Source of the DNA: Trichoderma breve
Lineage: Eukaryota; Ascomycota; Sordariomycetes; Hypocreales; Hypocreaceae
Reading direction: 5' to 3'
DNA: 64,000 nucleotides
Assembly (NCBI RefSeq): GCF_028502605.1
Contig: NC_079234.1
Location: 2,976,001-3,040,000, forward strand
In this document: positions 1 through 13,300 of the stretch, in pieces
Position numbering within the stretch: position 1 is the stretch's first letter
Layout: each line of letters starts with the position of its first letter
The notes under the pieces: model-generated
Told to the model about the DNA's origin: nothing
Seen by the model: the letters and a program-made list of their open reading frames with translations, nothing else
The model's database searches: none
Translations under genes and position numbers: made by a program

Positions 1-2565
1 ATTCATCGAGACTTGAAAATGGGCAACATCTTTTTGGATCACCAGATGAATGCCAAGATCGGCGACTTCGGCCTTGCTGCATTGGTAGTCACTGGCAGGG
101 ATATGCAAACCATCCGACGAACCACTCTATGTGGCACACCAAACTACATTGCTCCTGAGATCCTTGAGAAGGGAAAGAAAGGCCATGACCACATGGTTGA
201 TATTTGGAGCTTGGGCATTATCATGTAAGAATCAACCGACAATTTGAAGTTTGTATTCCGGTTCAAAAAAGCTAATGAAGACGAATAGGTTTGCCATGTT
301 CACCTCGAAACCGCCTTTCCAGTCTTCAACTACAGACGAAATCTATCGCCGTGCCAGGGAGCGAGATTACGAATGGCCAAGTGCAGAGGTATCCCAGAAA
401 TACATTAGCCAGGAGGCTAAAGACCTGGTGGCCACGATGCTTGAGGATGCAGACCAGCGGCCCGACCCCGACGCCATCGTCCAGCATCCATTTTTTACTA
501 CGGGCTATATGCCATCATCCGTGGAGATCACTTCCAAGCTGCGAGAAATCCCTCCTGAGGCGGATGAGTACTATGCCTCGCGCCTGAGCAGCTCTACGCT
601 AGCTCAGTCTCACCGTAACCTCAAGGAGCAGTGCCGGGACTGCAATGTTGGACCCTGGAGCTCAGAAAAGCCTTCACACACTCAGATCTGGAAAGAGATG
701 GCCGCCGAGGAAAAGGCAGGCCTGACACCGATTATCCCTCTCGCGGATGGCGTAGTCTATCGACCATTTGATGACTGGCTCAGAGAACAACAGCAGATTC
801 GCGCAAAGCATGCAGCATCCGTCTCTGCACGATCAATGGCCATGGAGGGGCAGGAAAATGCCATGGTTGGCTCAGAAAGGATGCCTCCTCCCACAGGCCT
901 CTTACGACAACCACCTCAGAGTTTCGCGGCTCAACAACGATCGCAAGGCCGACCTCTCGCCCCATCTACCTCTACAAGGAGTCGAACCGCTCCCGAGGCC
1001 GTCCTCACTGCCTCACAAAGTACCAAAATCCGACCCCGTTCAGAGCGACCAGATTCTGCTACTCGTAGGCCGTCACCTCCGTCGAAAGAGGCCCCTGAGC
1101 CTGCTACTACTGCCAGAACTATGCGCGTATCAGCAAGGGCTCAGCTTTCAGCAGCTCGGTCTGCACCGAATTTACACGAGAGGGCAGCGCAAGGCTCGTC
1201 TGCAAATGTACCGATGCACAAAAGACGAAACTCGGAATCCATTCGATCAGCCACTTTGTTTAGCCCCGCCGAGTCGCCTACGGAAATGCCAGGGTCAAAG
1301 CCCGATGATATCCTTGACCGACTACGCGAACTCCAGACGGAGCTTGAGCGAGCTCTCAACGCCCGTACCATGGCCATCATCTCTTCAAAGACCTCGCCGC
1401 CGCCACATCCTCATATTGTGGTCAAGTGGGTTGATTACACGAACAAATTTGGTCTCGGTTACATTTTGAACGACGGCAGCGTAGGATGCATCCTTCGTGA
1501 CATTCCTACCACTGAAGGTAGCAAAACCGCTTTACTCCCTCCAGCAGGTGTCTTCATTCGTAGCGCAGAGAAACATATCATTCGACGACAAGATGACTCC
1601 TACAAAGACCGCCATCAGCCAGTACCAATGACAGAGCCGATCAAGTTCTTCGAGAACAATGGGGAGGCTGGCCTTTCCCAGGTTACAATCTCCCCCGACC
1701 AGTTTCGAGTGACCATAAACGAGGATGGTACAGCCGGCAAGATGGCTCCTGGCAAGGACGTCTTTCAACACCGAAAGCGGGAAAGAATCATCCTATGGAA
1801 GAAATTTGCCAATTATATGATTGCTTATGGCCGTGATGACGTGCTAGCCGAAGAGGACGAGGCAGATGGCACCTTGTCTCCAGGGCAAAAGGGAACGCCT
1901 GCAGAGCTAGTAACTTTCTACCAGCGATTCGGAGATGTTGGTTGCTGGGTCTTTGGCGACGGACACCTTCAGGTAAGAAGACTTCTGATAAGATTTGTAA
2001 CCCTTACAGCATAGAATGAGATACTAACGGCTCCTTTGCACAGTTCAACTTCCCTGATCATACCAAGATTGTCCTAGACGCAACAGGAACTTGGTGTCAC
2101 TTCTGGCATCTACCTCAGGAGGCGGCAGAGAGGCTCGCCAGTACAGGCTCAATTGGTGCCACCGCGCTGGACGACCGCGCCACACTGTCGTATCCCCTAC
2201 AGACTTTGCTCAACTTCCAGGCGAGATCATCAACGCGAACTGCGACTACGGCCTCCAGGAGGCGGCCCGAGATCGAACCAGAGATTCAAGGCATCCCTGC
2301 GGCGAATGACTTCCGCCGAAAGGTCGAATTTATCAAGGACGTTGTCAAGGAGTGGGCTACCAACGGTGGTCTCGGCAACAGCTCCATGGAGAGGGAATCG
2401 CGTCTGAGATGGACCGGATACCGAGAGACGGTCCATGCAACCGCTCCCCAAAAGCACGTTTGGGTCACCATCGGCGCTCGATGGGGTGATCAGCGCATAT
2501 CGACCTTTGTCGACCCATGCAAACCCTGGGAGCTGGGCGAGGAGGTGGAGAATTCTAAGAAATGA
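1..2565 (+). CDS. cdc5: Polo-like kinase (Cdc5/Plk1 family), 3' part, truncated by window start
   Basis: Serine/threonine kinase of mitotic entry, spindle pole and cytokinesis control. The window opens inside the kinase domain at the catalytic loop (HRDLK, nt 7-21), followed by DFGLA and the activation segment ([12 protein letters not shown]). Exons are <1-224, 289-1972 and 2044-2565. Introns are 225-288 and 1973-2043; the second has a perfect TACTAAC branch site. Joining exons 1 and 2 gives [17 protein letters not shown], the usual polo sequence. After a long Ser/Pro/Arg-rich linker come two polo boxes. Box 1 starts at [12 protein letters not shown] (about nt 1427), and box 2 holds FPDHTKIVL just after intron 2. 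The phosphopeptide pincer residues of Plk1 (Trp in box 1, His and Lys in box 2) are therefore present. Box 1 carries an insert and there is a C-terminal extension of more than 100 residues. The N-terminal lobe and start codon lie outside the window. Confidence 0.93.
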
Positions 2566-2657
2566 ATCTACTGAATCTACCGCAGCGATTGGGGCCTATA
2601 AGCTGGGCTTTGTGTTTTTGGTTTAATTCATCAAGAGAGGACAAGGCCACTATGAAT

Positions 2658-2663
2658 AATAAA
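2658..2663 (+). terminator. Candidate poly(A) signal AATAAA of the polo kinase gene
   Basis: AATAAA lies about 93 nt after the polo kinase stop codon, a plausible distance for a fungal 3' end. This rests on sequence match and position only. Fungal poly(A) signals are loose, so it could be chance. Confidence 0.4.
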
Positions 2664-3269
2664 TGCGTAGTATTCAGAAGGCCTTATTCGCCTTGATTCT
2701 CTTTTCTTATCTCTCTCTCTCTCCAATTCATATGCATCAACAGCTATGATGGTAGGCCGGCGTCGACGGACTTTGGGCTATGGAAGGATTTTCTGGGAAT
2801 TCTGGCGTTGGTGGGGAAGGGGAAGGGCTGGTGGAAGATGGCCTCTGCTTTTTTTCTCTCTCCTTTTTTTGTTTGAAATGGGATATAATACCCTGTTTAC
2901 ACATGTTTGATACATGTTGATATTGGTTTGTGCGATGAATGATTGAATGAATGAACTCGAGTTTTTGGTTGGACACTGGGCGAAAAGACGAAAAAAGAGA
3001 AGAAATCATGTTGAATATTCTCCTAATAGATAATAGCTTCAAGGGAAAAGAACTGAAAGTTTACTAAATCACCTGTGCAACAAAGTCATCAACAAAACGT
3101 GCTTATTATTATCGCTCTGGCGAGCTAAGGGGAACATGGTACAAATAAACCGGCGTCGTCATAAAAGATCTTTCCCCCCGGAACCAGGGCTCAAATCAAT
3201 AAAAAAAAGCTATGTACAGCAAAACTTCATCGACCATTCAATCCATCAATCAGTTCAGTCAATCAGACT

Positions 3270-3290
3270 CAATCAATCAATCAATCAATC
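3270..3290. repeat. (CAAT)n microsatellite
   Basis: About five tandem CAAT units, with degenerate copies upstream (3236-3269), in the probable 3' UTR of the chitin synthase gene. Confidence 0.85.
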
Positions 3291-3637
3291 GCCTGCCTCA
3301 TTACAAACAAGTCCGACGCCCGAAAAACATCTCTCCTCCCTCTTCTGTTCGTCATGTTAACGTCCTCCTCTATGTAGCAAATCGCGATTCGTTAGAAAAT
3401 GCCATCAGTCATCTCCTTCGCCAAGTGAAGGACAGGGGGGTGGAAACAAAGGATGGTGGTACAAAAGGCGAGCGAGGTCTCTCTCCGAATCATATGCGCA
3501 GGTGAGCTTCTGTTGTTTGTGTGAAAATATGCGTATGTGACCATATGTATTCCATTATTTCAAAGATAAAAATAAAATATAAAAAGGGGGGTCCGATATT
3601 ATTAGTTTTCGGGTCATCATATGCCATAACGGCTCAA

Positions 3638-6600
3638 TCATGCGTCAGAGAGGTACTCTTCGCTGTGGTGGCCAGGAGGAGGCATGGCCCAGCTATTGGT
3701 GTTGCCGCCAACGACGTTTTCTCTCGATCCCCAATAAGCGCTCTTTACACGCTTATCGCGCTCAAATTCGGCCCATCTCTTCATCGTAATCTTGCTGCTG
3801 TCAAACTCTCCCTTGCTCTCGTCATGGCCGCCCTTGCCCTTATCGCCATCTGTCTTGCGGGTTTCACCCCACGAGAAGTCATCAAACTTCCAGAAAGCAT
3901 AGGCTGGGAGGACAAAGTTCCAGACGGGGAGAGACAAGAGGTAGATGAACATCCAGACGACATAGGACCACGAGTGCGCGGTGACAATGATGAGAACACC
4001 GGGAAGACCAAGAATGAGACCCAGAAGCACCAACGGGATGATCTGGGGTGGCTGGTGGATGATAGACGTGATGACTATAAGAGCGACAAGTTAGCGGCTG
4101 AGGTATCTAAATGTGAGATAATTGTTTTCATGGAGTTCAATAACTTACCGACATAGAAGGTGAAGGCAATGGCTGCTGGAAGCACAAGAGTACCGATAAG
4201 CTCGACGAAAACGACAAACTGCATACTGAAGCAAAAGGTGCCACAGAGATCGCGGACAAGAACCAGTTCCATAAGATTGTGGATGGTCGAGTTGATCCAG
4301 CGACGTCGTTGAGACAACAGAACCATAAACTCGTCTGGAACTGTGGTCTTGCAGACAGCCTGGGGAACAAAGACCTGTTTTCTCTTGGGGAAGGTTCGCA
4401 ACATGAGCGTGGTCAGGTAACGATCCTCGCCGAGAAGATAGAGATTCTTCTCGTGAAGAGTCTCAACCACGTTTTCAGAATAGTGCTCCACAATGTCAGG
4501 ATTAGCCAGAATCGGCACCCAGTAGTTTTGTCCTCCCTTTGGTGCTTTGATGCGGTACATGCAGAAACATCCAGGCAAGCAGGTGACACCACCAAAGACA
4601 GACTCAAACGATTTAGCGAGATGGTGAGAGATGAAGTACTCAAACACCTGAATAGCCGACACCCAACTGGCTCGTTTGTTGGCAATCTTGGTCTCGCCAC
4701 AGAGACCCATGATATCCGGATCCTTGACCATGGCAGACACCATGTGGGTGAGACTGTCTGGGAAAACCTTTGTATCGGCGTCGACCATGAGAATGATTTC
4801 ATAGTAATCAGGTGAGATGCCAGTGACTTTCCATAATCCATTAAACATTTCATATTCGAGCTCCGTCATTCGCTCGTCAAACATGACCTTTTGGAGGAAC
4901 GACATGAGGATGATTTGACTGTCACGCTTGCCTCGGTTACCGGGTTTGGATGCCTTTTCCTCAGCGGGGGTTCCGCACTTGACAATGGTAATCATGGGCA
5001 CGCGCTGTTGTTTGTCGGCTGGGATGCGAGACGAGGACCCATAGTCGTAGAACCCGCAGTATACCTTGGCCATGTTGTGTCGTTTTGATCCACTCGCTAC
5101 CGCAACATACGAGAACGGCTTCACCATCTCGCGAGGAATAGAGAAATCCTTCATCATACTCAAGCAGACATCTGGGGTAGACACAGTCTCGCCCGCACCC
5201 TTGATGATGCCATCACAGATTACGACAATAACCTTGTGACTGTTGGGGTAATCCGTGGTAGCAATTGAATCAAGGGTAGTTCGGACACCTTCAGCTCCCT
5301 CGGAGTAGGCCGTGACCAGGCACATGGTATGTGCGAGAGGGAATCCAAAAGGCATCCAGTCGGAAGGAGGCTGGGGCACGACGGCCTCGTGAATAAAGCC
5401 AGCGGGGCCGGGGCCTTCGGAAATGGGCGCAGAGCCAAACGGGTCTGAACGAAGGAAACTCGCGCGGCTGTCATTGCCCTGTTTGTACATCGGAGAGGGT
5501 GGATATAGAGAGCTGGAACCGCCTTGGCTGGCCATAGTCGTGGGAACACGGCGGGATGAGGAGCTTCGGTCTGGCCCGTACACACCAGAAAATCGGGACG
5601 TGGTGGGGAGGAAAGAGGATGCTCGCTTGCTCCTATCCGAGGTCACAACAGTGCTGCCGTCGCCAGGGAGTCTAACAGGAGCACGGTAAATGTCCTCAGA
5701 CCAGTCTTCAATCTGGCGATTACGCTTTCTCCGGTCAGAGCTTTGAGACGTCTTGGCGGCGGCATAATTGCGGCTGATGAACCATTGGAAAACAAGAGCC
5801 AGGGCGAATCTGGCACCGACAACGGAGAGAATCAAGACCAGAGCGCAATAGAGCACAACCTTGGAGGCAATGCAGCCAACGGTCTCGGTATCAATGGAGC
5901 CAACCTTGATGATGTCCTGGAAGCACTGCATATACTTCTTGTCGGCCGAAGATTGGAACATTCGCGTCACATCGCGACCACGGATCGCCTTGTTTACGTC
6001 GGAATTTGTGTCTCGCAGTTCCTTGAAACGATCAGGGATCTGGACCTGACTTTCGTTGAACCAATTGAGAAGGTTGAGGTCTAGGACGCTGCCAGAATAA
6101 GCAATCAGGTTGCGGGAGCTGTTTTTAATGTCATCCCAAGTAAAGTAGACATCGGCCGTGCCGTGAAGGTCGACATAAAAGGCATTTCGGGCATTGACTG
6201 AGGTGTGGCAGGCATAGCCAAGGTAATACGGAATAGTCAAGTTGGGTTCCGAGCCCCCATCTTGCCTGAAGGTTGTACACGGGAAATACCAAGCCAGGTC
6301 GCCTGAGGGATCAGTTGGGACATCAGAGCCTTCAGCAAGGGTGATTAGGTTCTTGCAGTTGCCATTGACATTTTGGAAAAGAAAGCTGCCGTCTTCTCCT
6401 GAGTGCTTCTGGGGAAGGTCGAAGAGGACGTTGGCGCCGAGGCCATCCTGTCTCAAAGGAATACCCTCAGCCGGGGGGTGGTGAGAGTTGGCCAGGTTGT
6501 AGGCTACGCCATGGAAAATCATGTAACCGCCGGAGACCTCGTTCACACGTAGCCTCACAGGAGGTGCACTGCAAACGGCAGCGGTGAAGCCGAACGTCAA

Positions 6601-7347
6601 GAAACCGACAATGGCCATGATGGCCAAGATGATGCTAATCAATCCCATCTTTTCTCTCCATGCTCGGCGCTGGGCTCTTGTCGGTTTGCAGCATCCGAGG
6701 ATAAAATCAGGGCACCAGAAGGTCACAATGGCGCAGTAAACATTCCAAAAGCTGGGCGGCCGCAGCTCCTCCGTCTGCTTGGTCTTGCGTTTCGAAGATC
6801 GCTTGCTTTTTTCCTTTGTGATCTTCCCTGACACGCGGCGCTGTTGGGTTGTGGTGGCATTCTTTTCGTGGTCTCCGCTGGCGGTTCGGCTACGAGACGG
6901 GCGTGGAGTCTCGTCGGTGACACTTTCAGTATTGGCAGAACGTTCCGTCGACCCAGCCAAATTTTCCAACAGAGGATCATTTCCAGTGGACGAGGGCAGG
7001 ACGGTCATATTAGCGGCATGGCGGTGATAGTGATAGTTCCTGTGGTCTCTGTCGATGCGGTTCCTCTCCGGCCTGATCAGGCTTCTCTTGCGGGTGAAGG
7101 CAGGGTCAGGAGTTCTGCCCGACATCTCCGTAGGGGACAGAGGCGTGCTCTCTGTATTCACATTAGAGTTCGAAATAGTTTCGGCATATGAGGAGACGGA
7201 TTTCCCACGATGATGACCGGCAACAGAAGGTTCGTATGCGCCGGTTTCGACATCCATGGGTCGTGCTCGTCGCGATGCCGGCGGACTTCGATAGCTTGTT
7301 CGGCGATCGTAGCTGGGGCTAGCCCCAGGCCTCTCAGGCAGAGACAT
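3638..7347 (-). CDS. chs4: Class IV chitin synthase (yeast Chs3 / Aspergillus ChsD class)
   Basis: Polymerises UDP-GlcNAc into chitin at the plasma membrane. Exons (minus strand) are 7347-4149 and 4074-3638; the 74-nt intron is 4148-4075 (GTAAGT...TATAG). The model encodes 1211 aa. The start chosen is the ATG at 7347 (MSLPERPG), the usual N-terminus as I recall it for this class; the frame is open further upstream but without a better start. Order of parts: a basic, Ser-rich cytosolic N-terminus; membrane segments at about 203-221 and 236-258; a cytochrome-b5-like region at about 268-340; a membrane segment at about 491-522; then the GT2 catalytic domain with EDRYLT (about 974) and QRRRW (about 1013). 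C-terminal membrane helices follow and span the intron. The gene faces away from its probable activator gene at 15241. Class IV rests on the b5-like region and overall layout; classes V-VII would carry a myosin-like head or other features. Confidence 0.93.
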
Positions 7348-10300
7348 GGCTCTTATATGAAGAATGTCAGTGACCAAACGTCTTGTTGCTGCGGCAGGGT
7401 GGCCGTTGGGGACAGCATTCCAAAGGGACAGACAAGCAGAAGTCCGCCCTTGCGCTGCAGGCGATGATTCAGTGGCCGAAGCCCAGGGGAACAAAAAGGG
7501 AACAAAAGAAGAGGGAGAAGATCAACAGTCACTCTTCTACTGTGCTTTTTGAGGGCAAAGAATGGGTGACGAAAGTGAAGCGACAAATGAAGGAAATAAA
7601 CACAGTTGCTCACCCGATGCGAAGTCAGCGCAGCAAACAAACAATGCGCAGCCAATTGGCGAGAGGCGGGTTGTTTGGGAGACGGGCGGTGGTCTGTTCA
7701 GCCTGCCCAAAACAGAAACTGCGCTAAGGCGTCGCAGGTGGGGAAGCGAAAATATGGAGGCTGTAACCACACGAGGCCACTTGCAGCGAGTGAGCGCGCT
7801 GTCTTAGCGGACGCAGCAGTGCTCCGTAGTGCCTAAGCAGGTGCTAATCAAATCAACTCCAGCTTCCACGATGGCCCACTCGCAACGAGCTTGTACCGGC
7901 CGTTGAAGCACGAGTAATTGATCAGATGCGATTCTAAGGGAAAGTCGAACTCGGGGCCAAGAGGGGGAAATCGATCGAGGCAGCACAGGCAGGCGCAAAC
8001 GATCGATGGTTCCCAAGGGTAGGAATAAGGCGCTCAGCAGAGAGGTAAGCGAAAGTAGAGGCGGTGGCAGCGAGCGACACGAGCCCAGCGGAACCGTTTC
8101 GGATAGAGCGAAAATTGGAACAGACGACGCAGCTCGCGATGGGAACAGGCGCGATGGACAAAGTCGTACCGATTGCGAGAAGCGACGCGCAAGACACGCC
8201 GCGAAGAACGAATGGAAGTCCCAGGAACTGAACGAGAGACGATGAGCGCGGCCTCGTCCCCAGCGCTCGCAGAGAGATTCTGGTTGGGTTAGGGGGGAAG
8301 TTCGTCCAGGCGAGGAGGAAAAAGCGACCTGGAGCTGTACGGCGCCCTCCGTGGCTATTCTTGTCCCAGACACCAGACCAGCCCCAAAAGCAGGCGCGGG
8401 GGGGCGACTCGGGGAGCATTTTAGGCGGTACTAGCCCGCTAGAGGCGCCGAGCCAGATGGCATGGCCTGTTGCGTTAGTGACTTGGATTGATGGATACGA
8501 TGTGCGGTTGACTTGCTCGCAGCTACTAATTCGTTGTGGTGCTAGCACCAGTGGACATCTGCGACCTGCTGCGGAAGGTCCTGCATGGCCAAGGGGTACG
8601 GGCTTGGAGCCCTTGCTTTGCCCCAGACGGCATGTACAGGCGTGGCGCTGGGTACCTTCCTACCTAGTCGAACCAGTCTCGCTTGCTTGGTTCCTGGATG
8701 TCAACGCTCTTGCGCTCTCGTGCTTTTTTTTCTGCTTTTCTCATTGGCTCCTGGTGTGTTCTCTCTTTCTTTTCCTTGATTTTTGCTCCTTGTTTCTGAT
8801 CTGCTTCTCACTTTTCCTGTTTCCAACCGCATGCACGGGCGCAGGACTCCACCAGCGTAATTAAAGACGATCCTAATCTGTTGATTAATTAATCCTCGTA
8901 CGTCCACAAGCAATACTGCTGTGCTATGATAAATGGAACATATGATCTAGATACCCGCTCTCCACAGGTATCCTTTTTTCCCCGTCCGAAAAAACAGTTT
9001 TTAAGTCTAGGGTTAGACTAGAGTTAAGCACTCGTATCTGGTCAGCGGTGGGGAAGTAAATGTTCCATCCATCTATTGCTACCCGGAAGCTGCAAAACAA
9101 AGAAAAGCGACATTGACATCAATGGTTTCTACTGTTTGGTGATTACCATCTGTGAAGATGCGGACTTTGGTGCTGCATACATCTACGTATAGGTGCTCCA
9201 GATGTGGATATACTATAAATGCAAGATAATCATTTTCATCAAAGTTTTGTGTATGGTGACAGATTGAGTGGCTTGAGAATTCCTTCACCTTAAAATCAAG
9301 CGAGTTACGCCACCGCCGCCACTGCATGAGCTGCCATCAGTTTGTTCCTGCCAAGCTTAATATGCTTCGTGCAATGGCAGGTACATGGAAAGTGCATACA
9401 TCAATTCATCGCGGCTTCCACATTCTACTCTGGGGATACATAACATCGTCTGTCACTTGGATTTTCTCTTCTCATCATCCCTCCGCCAATCCCGTTGATG
9501 TCCTCGCCTCACTATTATTGATTCGACATGGACCCAGTACACAGCAAGCACCAATCTCAAGTGTTAGCCCACCGTTGCTGGAGAGCTGACTAACAAATCA
9601 ATTCTAACGTTGCATATGTAGGTACATGAGCTGGCCGTTAGCGTTCAGATACCCAGCCCCAACCAGGTCGCTTCTCTGAGCTGCGAAAAAAAGGCAAAAC
9701 CAGCGAGATTTGGCATTTCAAGACCATTGCCTGTCCAGGATCAACCTCCAATTGACAAATCAACACTGCAAAACTTGACTAGACCTGTCCAATACGAAAC
9801 ACAATTCACCATCAAATACGTACTTTGTGCCTTAGTTCACAGGGTAAGACAGCCGAAAGCCCGATGAGAAAATTGCCGAGTCACCAGATCTCACGACTAA
9901 AAGCGCTACCTTAGTTAGGCCGTCTCACCGCGCCATAATCGGAGAAAGTGTTAACATAGCATCCCATGGCCCCCGATATTACCATGTGACGTTTCGAAAC
10001 CTTAATACTCGATGAATTTGTCGTTTATACATTTTGGGCGGGCGGGTCGAAAGTCAAGCTTCAGTCCACGGCAGCGGCGTCACCACGACTCGACAGCGTG
10101 CCTCGTACTTCGTATTTCTTGCAACTGGACCGCCACTATTGCCTTTCGACTTCGACGAAGTGTTGCAACAACTGAGTACAAAGTCAGTGACTCGGGGCTT
10201 GGAACTCGTCTTTCCTGAGGACACTTACCATCACCATTCATCACTGATGTCGTGCTCCTTACTTGCACGTGTACTTGTCCGTACATAGAAGCAGTGGTAC

Positions 10301-13300
10301 GGCTGGACGTTGCATCGACACCTGGACCCTGACCGGCGTTACAGTTGGCGCACAGCCCGGCGCTAATCCGGACCAGGTCTAGAGTCATATTACTAGCATC
10401 GAAACCGACAAAAAGGCGAGCAGCGTTCTAATGCACTCACTTGCGACAAACCTGGTCTATCTTTTTTTCTCTTGTTTCTTCCAGGCCAGGTACGCATTCT
10501 ACTCGTCCAGTTGTCGCCAGTACAACTAGCAGACCAAGGATCCGTCACATAAAGTGGCGCAATATAAGCCGGCATCTGCATAGATAGCGCAGAGAACCAG
10601 ACCTCTTCCGCCGGCCGCTCTCTCAAACCCGAGATATGACGTTGATGCGCGGGTTGCCGACGAGTACAAGTCTGTACTTACATACAGGCAGAGTGATGTG
10701 CAGCAGTGGGGACAACAAACCGACCCATTGATGGACGCTCTTATTCCGATGTGCTGGGATGGGGAACGCCAAGACTTTTGCCCTGTCAAATACGAGGCCA
10801 CTTGGTGGTCTGGCAAAAGGGGACTCCGTCGTATCTTGAGCCCAGGGCAAGTCGGCTTCGGCAAGTCTGCTGCCACAGTGAGATTACTTGTATTCGTAAG
10901 TGCATCGTCTCAAAGTCAATTCTCACCCACATCGCCATCCCCAGGAAGAGAAACCTTTACTCACGGGGTCGAGACGCAGGGAGCTTGGACAACTATGGAT
11001 CCAAGATGGGTCCCCATTCCAGCTGATTTTAACATTGGCCACACTACATAGTAGTACAAGTGCTACTGGGCAATAGTATCAACGGAGTCGGGTTGCTATT
11101 GCTCCATGCTTGTACATGTCTGCAGTGCTTTGGATCCCAATAAAGCCTTTGAAGAAAAGGAGGCTACTATCCAGCGAGCGCCTAATTGCCTGCTGGTTGA
11201 CTGCATGGGAGATGCACATGAAGGGGGCAGCTGGACGTATTCGTAACGGACATGGGGACATTTAACACTCTTCACCAATCATGGGGAGATTGCCACCACG
11301 ATATGCCCCGGCCAACTATAAAAACTCTACTGCAACAGCGGCAATAGCTACACTCGACAGGACGCAGGGATTTACATTGAGAGAATTGATGCAGTCCATG
11401 ACAGATTCACGATCGGAGACTTGACATGGATGCTACATGAAAGAGCCCTAAGGCCAGCCATGCGCCTTTGCCGCTCACTGACAGGCTGTAGGAGCGGGCA
11501 ATGACACACGGAATGGCTGAGAGGCTATCGAGTGAAGTGCTGGCTCGGGAGTTGAGGATGCCGGTAGGATGCCGCCTGAGCTCTTGGAGTATGTAAGGCG
11601 CTGGCCAAGCGGGCCTGATGCGCACGCCCCCAAAGAAACATCTCGACATGATTTGACATGCTGTAGCGTCGTTGACAGGCGCACTATTGAGATGGCGCTT
11701 GGGACCGGAGCCCATCTATCCAGGGGAATTGTTCTTGTTTAGGGTTACCATGTTGCCATTCCGTCCAAATTCGAACAAACAAGTAGTGCTAGCAGGGAAG
11801 AAGCCACTCGTAACGTTTTCACTATGGCTTGACGGAATCACGAATGGCAAATCAAGACTGCGGGTGGCAGCCTCGCCTCGTTTTCGGCGGCGATCCGTTT
11901 TGCCGTTGTGGTTCTTCAACTTCTAGCCTGTCTCTCTTTTCTGAGGGCTGCTCTTGGAGGTCCCTTCGGGTAACTGTAGCCAATGACTGTCTGCAGGGAC
12001 TTGGCGTCAAGGGTTTTCCAGATGAAGCAGCCTCCGATACTATTTCGTCTCATCTCCACACTGCCACGAGTTGACACGAGTGGAAGCAGAAACGAGAACT
12101 AAAAAAAGAATGACGGACGTCAAGAGAGGAAAGGAACACCAAGATGCAGGGACTCAAAGGTGATCCATTGGGGAAAAGTGGGAATATGGGGGGCAAACAC
12201 AACTTGTTCTTGGAGAATACAGATAAAGACAAAGCAAAGCGGCAAGGCCAGCATTGACCTCCAGAGCGCCAGTTGCCGTATACCGGCAGATCTCGGCCGT
12301 AAAAGGGAGGTAATACGGATCTGTGGGCGAGTGCATTTTCTGTACGAGGTTTGATAGTGTCGGATGACCAGCGAACTCTGGATACGACGCGGCATGATAC
12401 CACTATGCCATGCGATGCCATGTCATGGAAAGGGGGGCATATTTCTGATGTAATGACTGGGAATCGGCTCTTGGCAGCATCTCGAAGCACACGCAAACGG
12501 TGGGCTACCATGTACTTCAAGTGACTCCGCTGGCACCATCCAGAGGTCCGGTGTCAGGACAGGGCGGGATACGGCGTCTGGAGATGGTTGGAGTCCGCAC
12601 TCCATTTTCGGGTGCAGGCAACCCGCCGTTGTGCGTTCTGGATGGACGCTGTCATGTTGCCCCAACCCTTGTGGCTGGTCAGATCCAGCGCAAAGCCGGC
12701 TTCCCGAACTAAGGAGGAATTCGCTGGCGGTTGACTGCATTGCATCCGTACCTACTTAGGTGCTGTCCATATGTATCACGGCCTACGGAGCACTCTGTAC
12801 TTACTTGTACGAGCACAAGTATGGCGGTAATGCAAGCCCAAAGTGTTGGCCTTGGGACGTTGCATGACAGCCGGCAAGAGAAGGTTACGAGCCCGGGGTC
12901 TGGTCTCGTCAGACGTGCATGCGTTAGGAAAAGGCTGTGTAGGATGTACGGGGATTCGACGCAGGGCCCGTGCCTGTATGGATCTCGACAGGTTCTGGTG
13001 CTTGAATGCCCACAACTGCGCTTTCGATACGCTCGTATCCGCTACAGCCGCGACCTGAGTTGACGGAATCACTCACGACTTCGACATCTGTGAGCTTCTT
13101 CCCTCTTCGCCGCGCCGATTGCTTCATCGTGCTAAGGCCGATGTGGGCTCGAGATATGGAGCTTGGGCTTGGCATTGACGCAACAGTTTTGTCTGGCGCT
13201 GGGGCTATGGCCCGGAGCTGATGTGCAAGTTGAAGCTAGAGGGCAGTTGCTAAAGCATGGAGAATCGCTAGTGTTAGTCGAAGCCTAAACAGCAAGGCTA

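Larger units (their letters stand above)
2566..3637. other. Intergenic region between convergent 3' ends (polo kinase / chitin synthase)
   Basis: The two flanking genes converge here. The stretch has T-rich and A-rich tracts and a CAAT tetranucleotide run, and should contain both 3' UTRs. No reading frame here looks like a protein. Confidence 0.7.

Noticed and set aside
3521..4156. 211-codon frame antisense to the 3' end of the chitin synthase gene
   Set aside because: It is fully antisense to a conserved transmembrane coding exon and its intron; no independent evidence.
7804..8548. Overlapping frames of 189 and 204 codons on the minus strand upstream of the chitin synthase gene
   Set aside because: Two different frames over the same DNA are both open and both Ser/Arg/Pro-rich, which points to base composition rather than coding.
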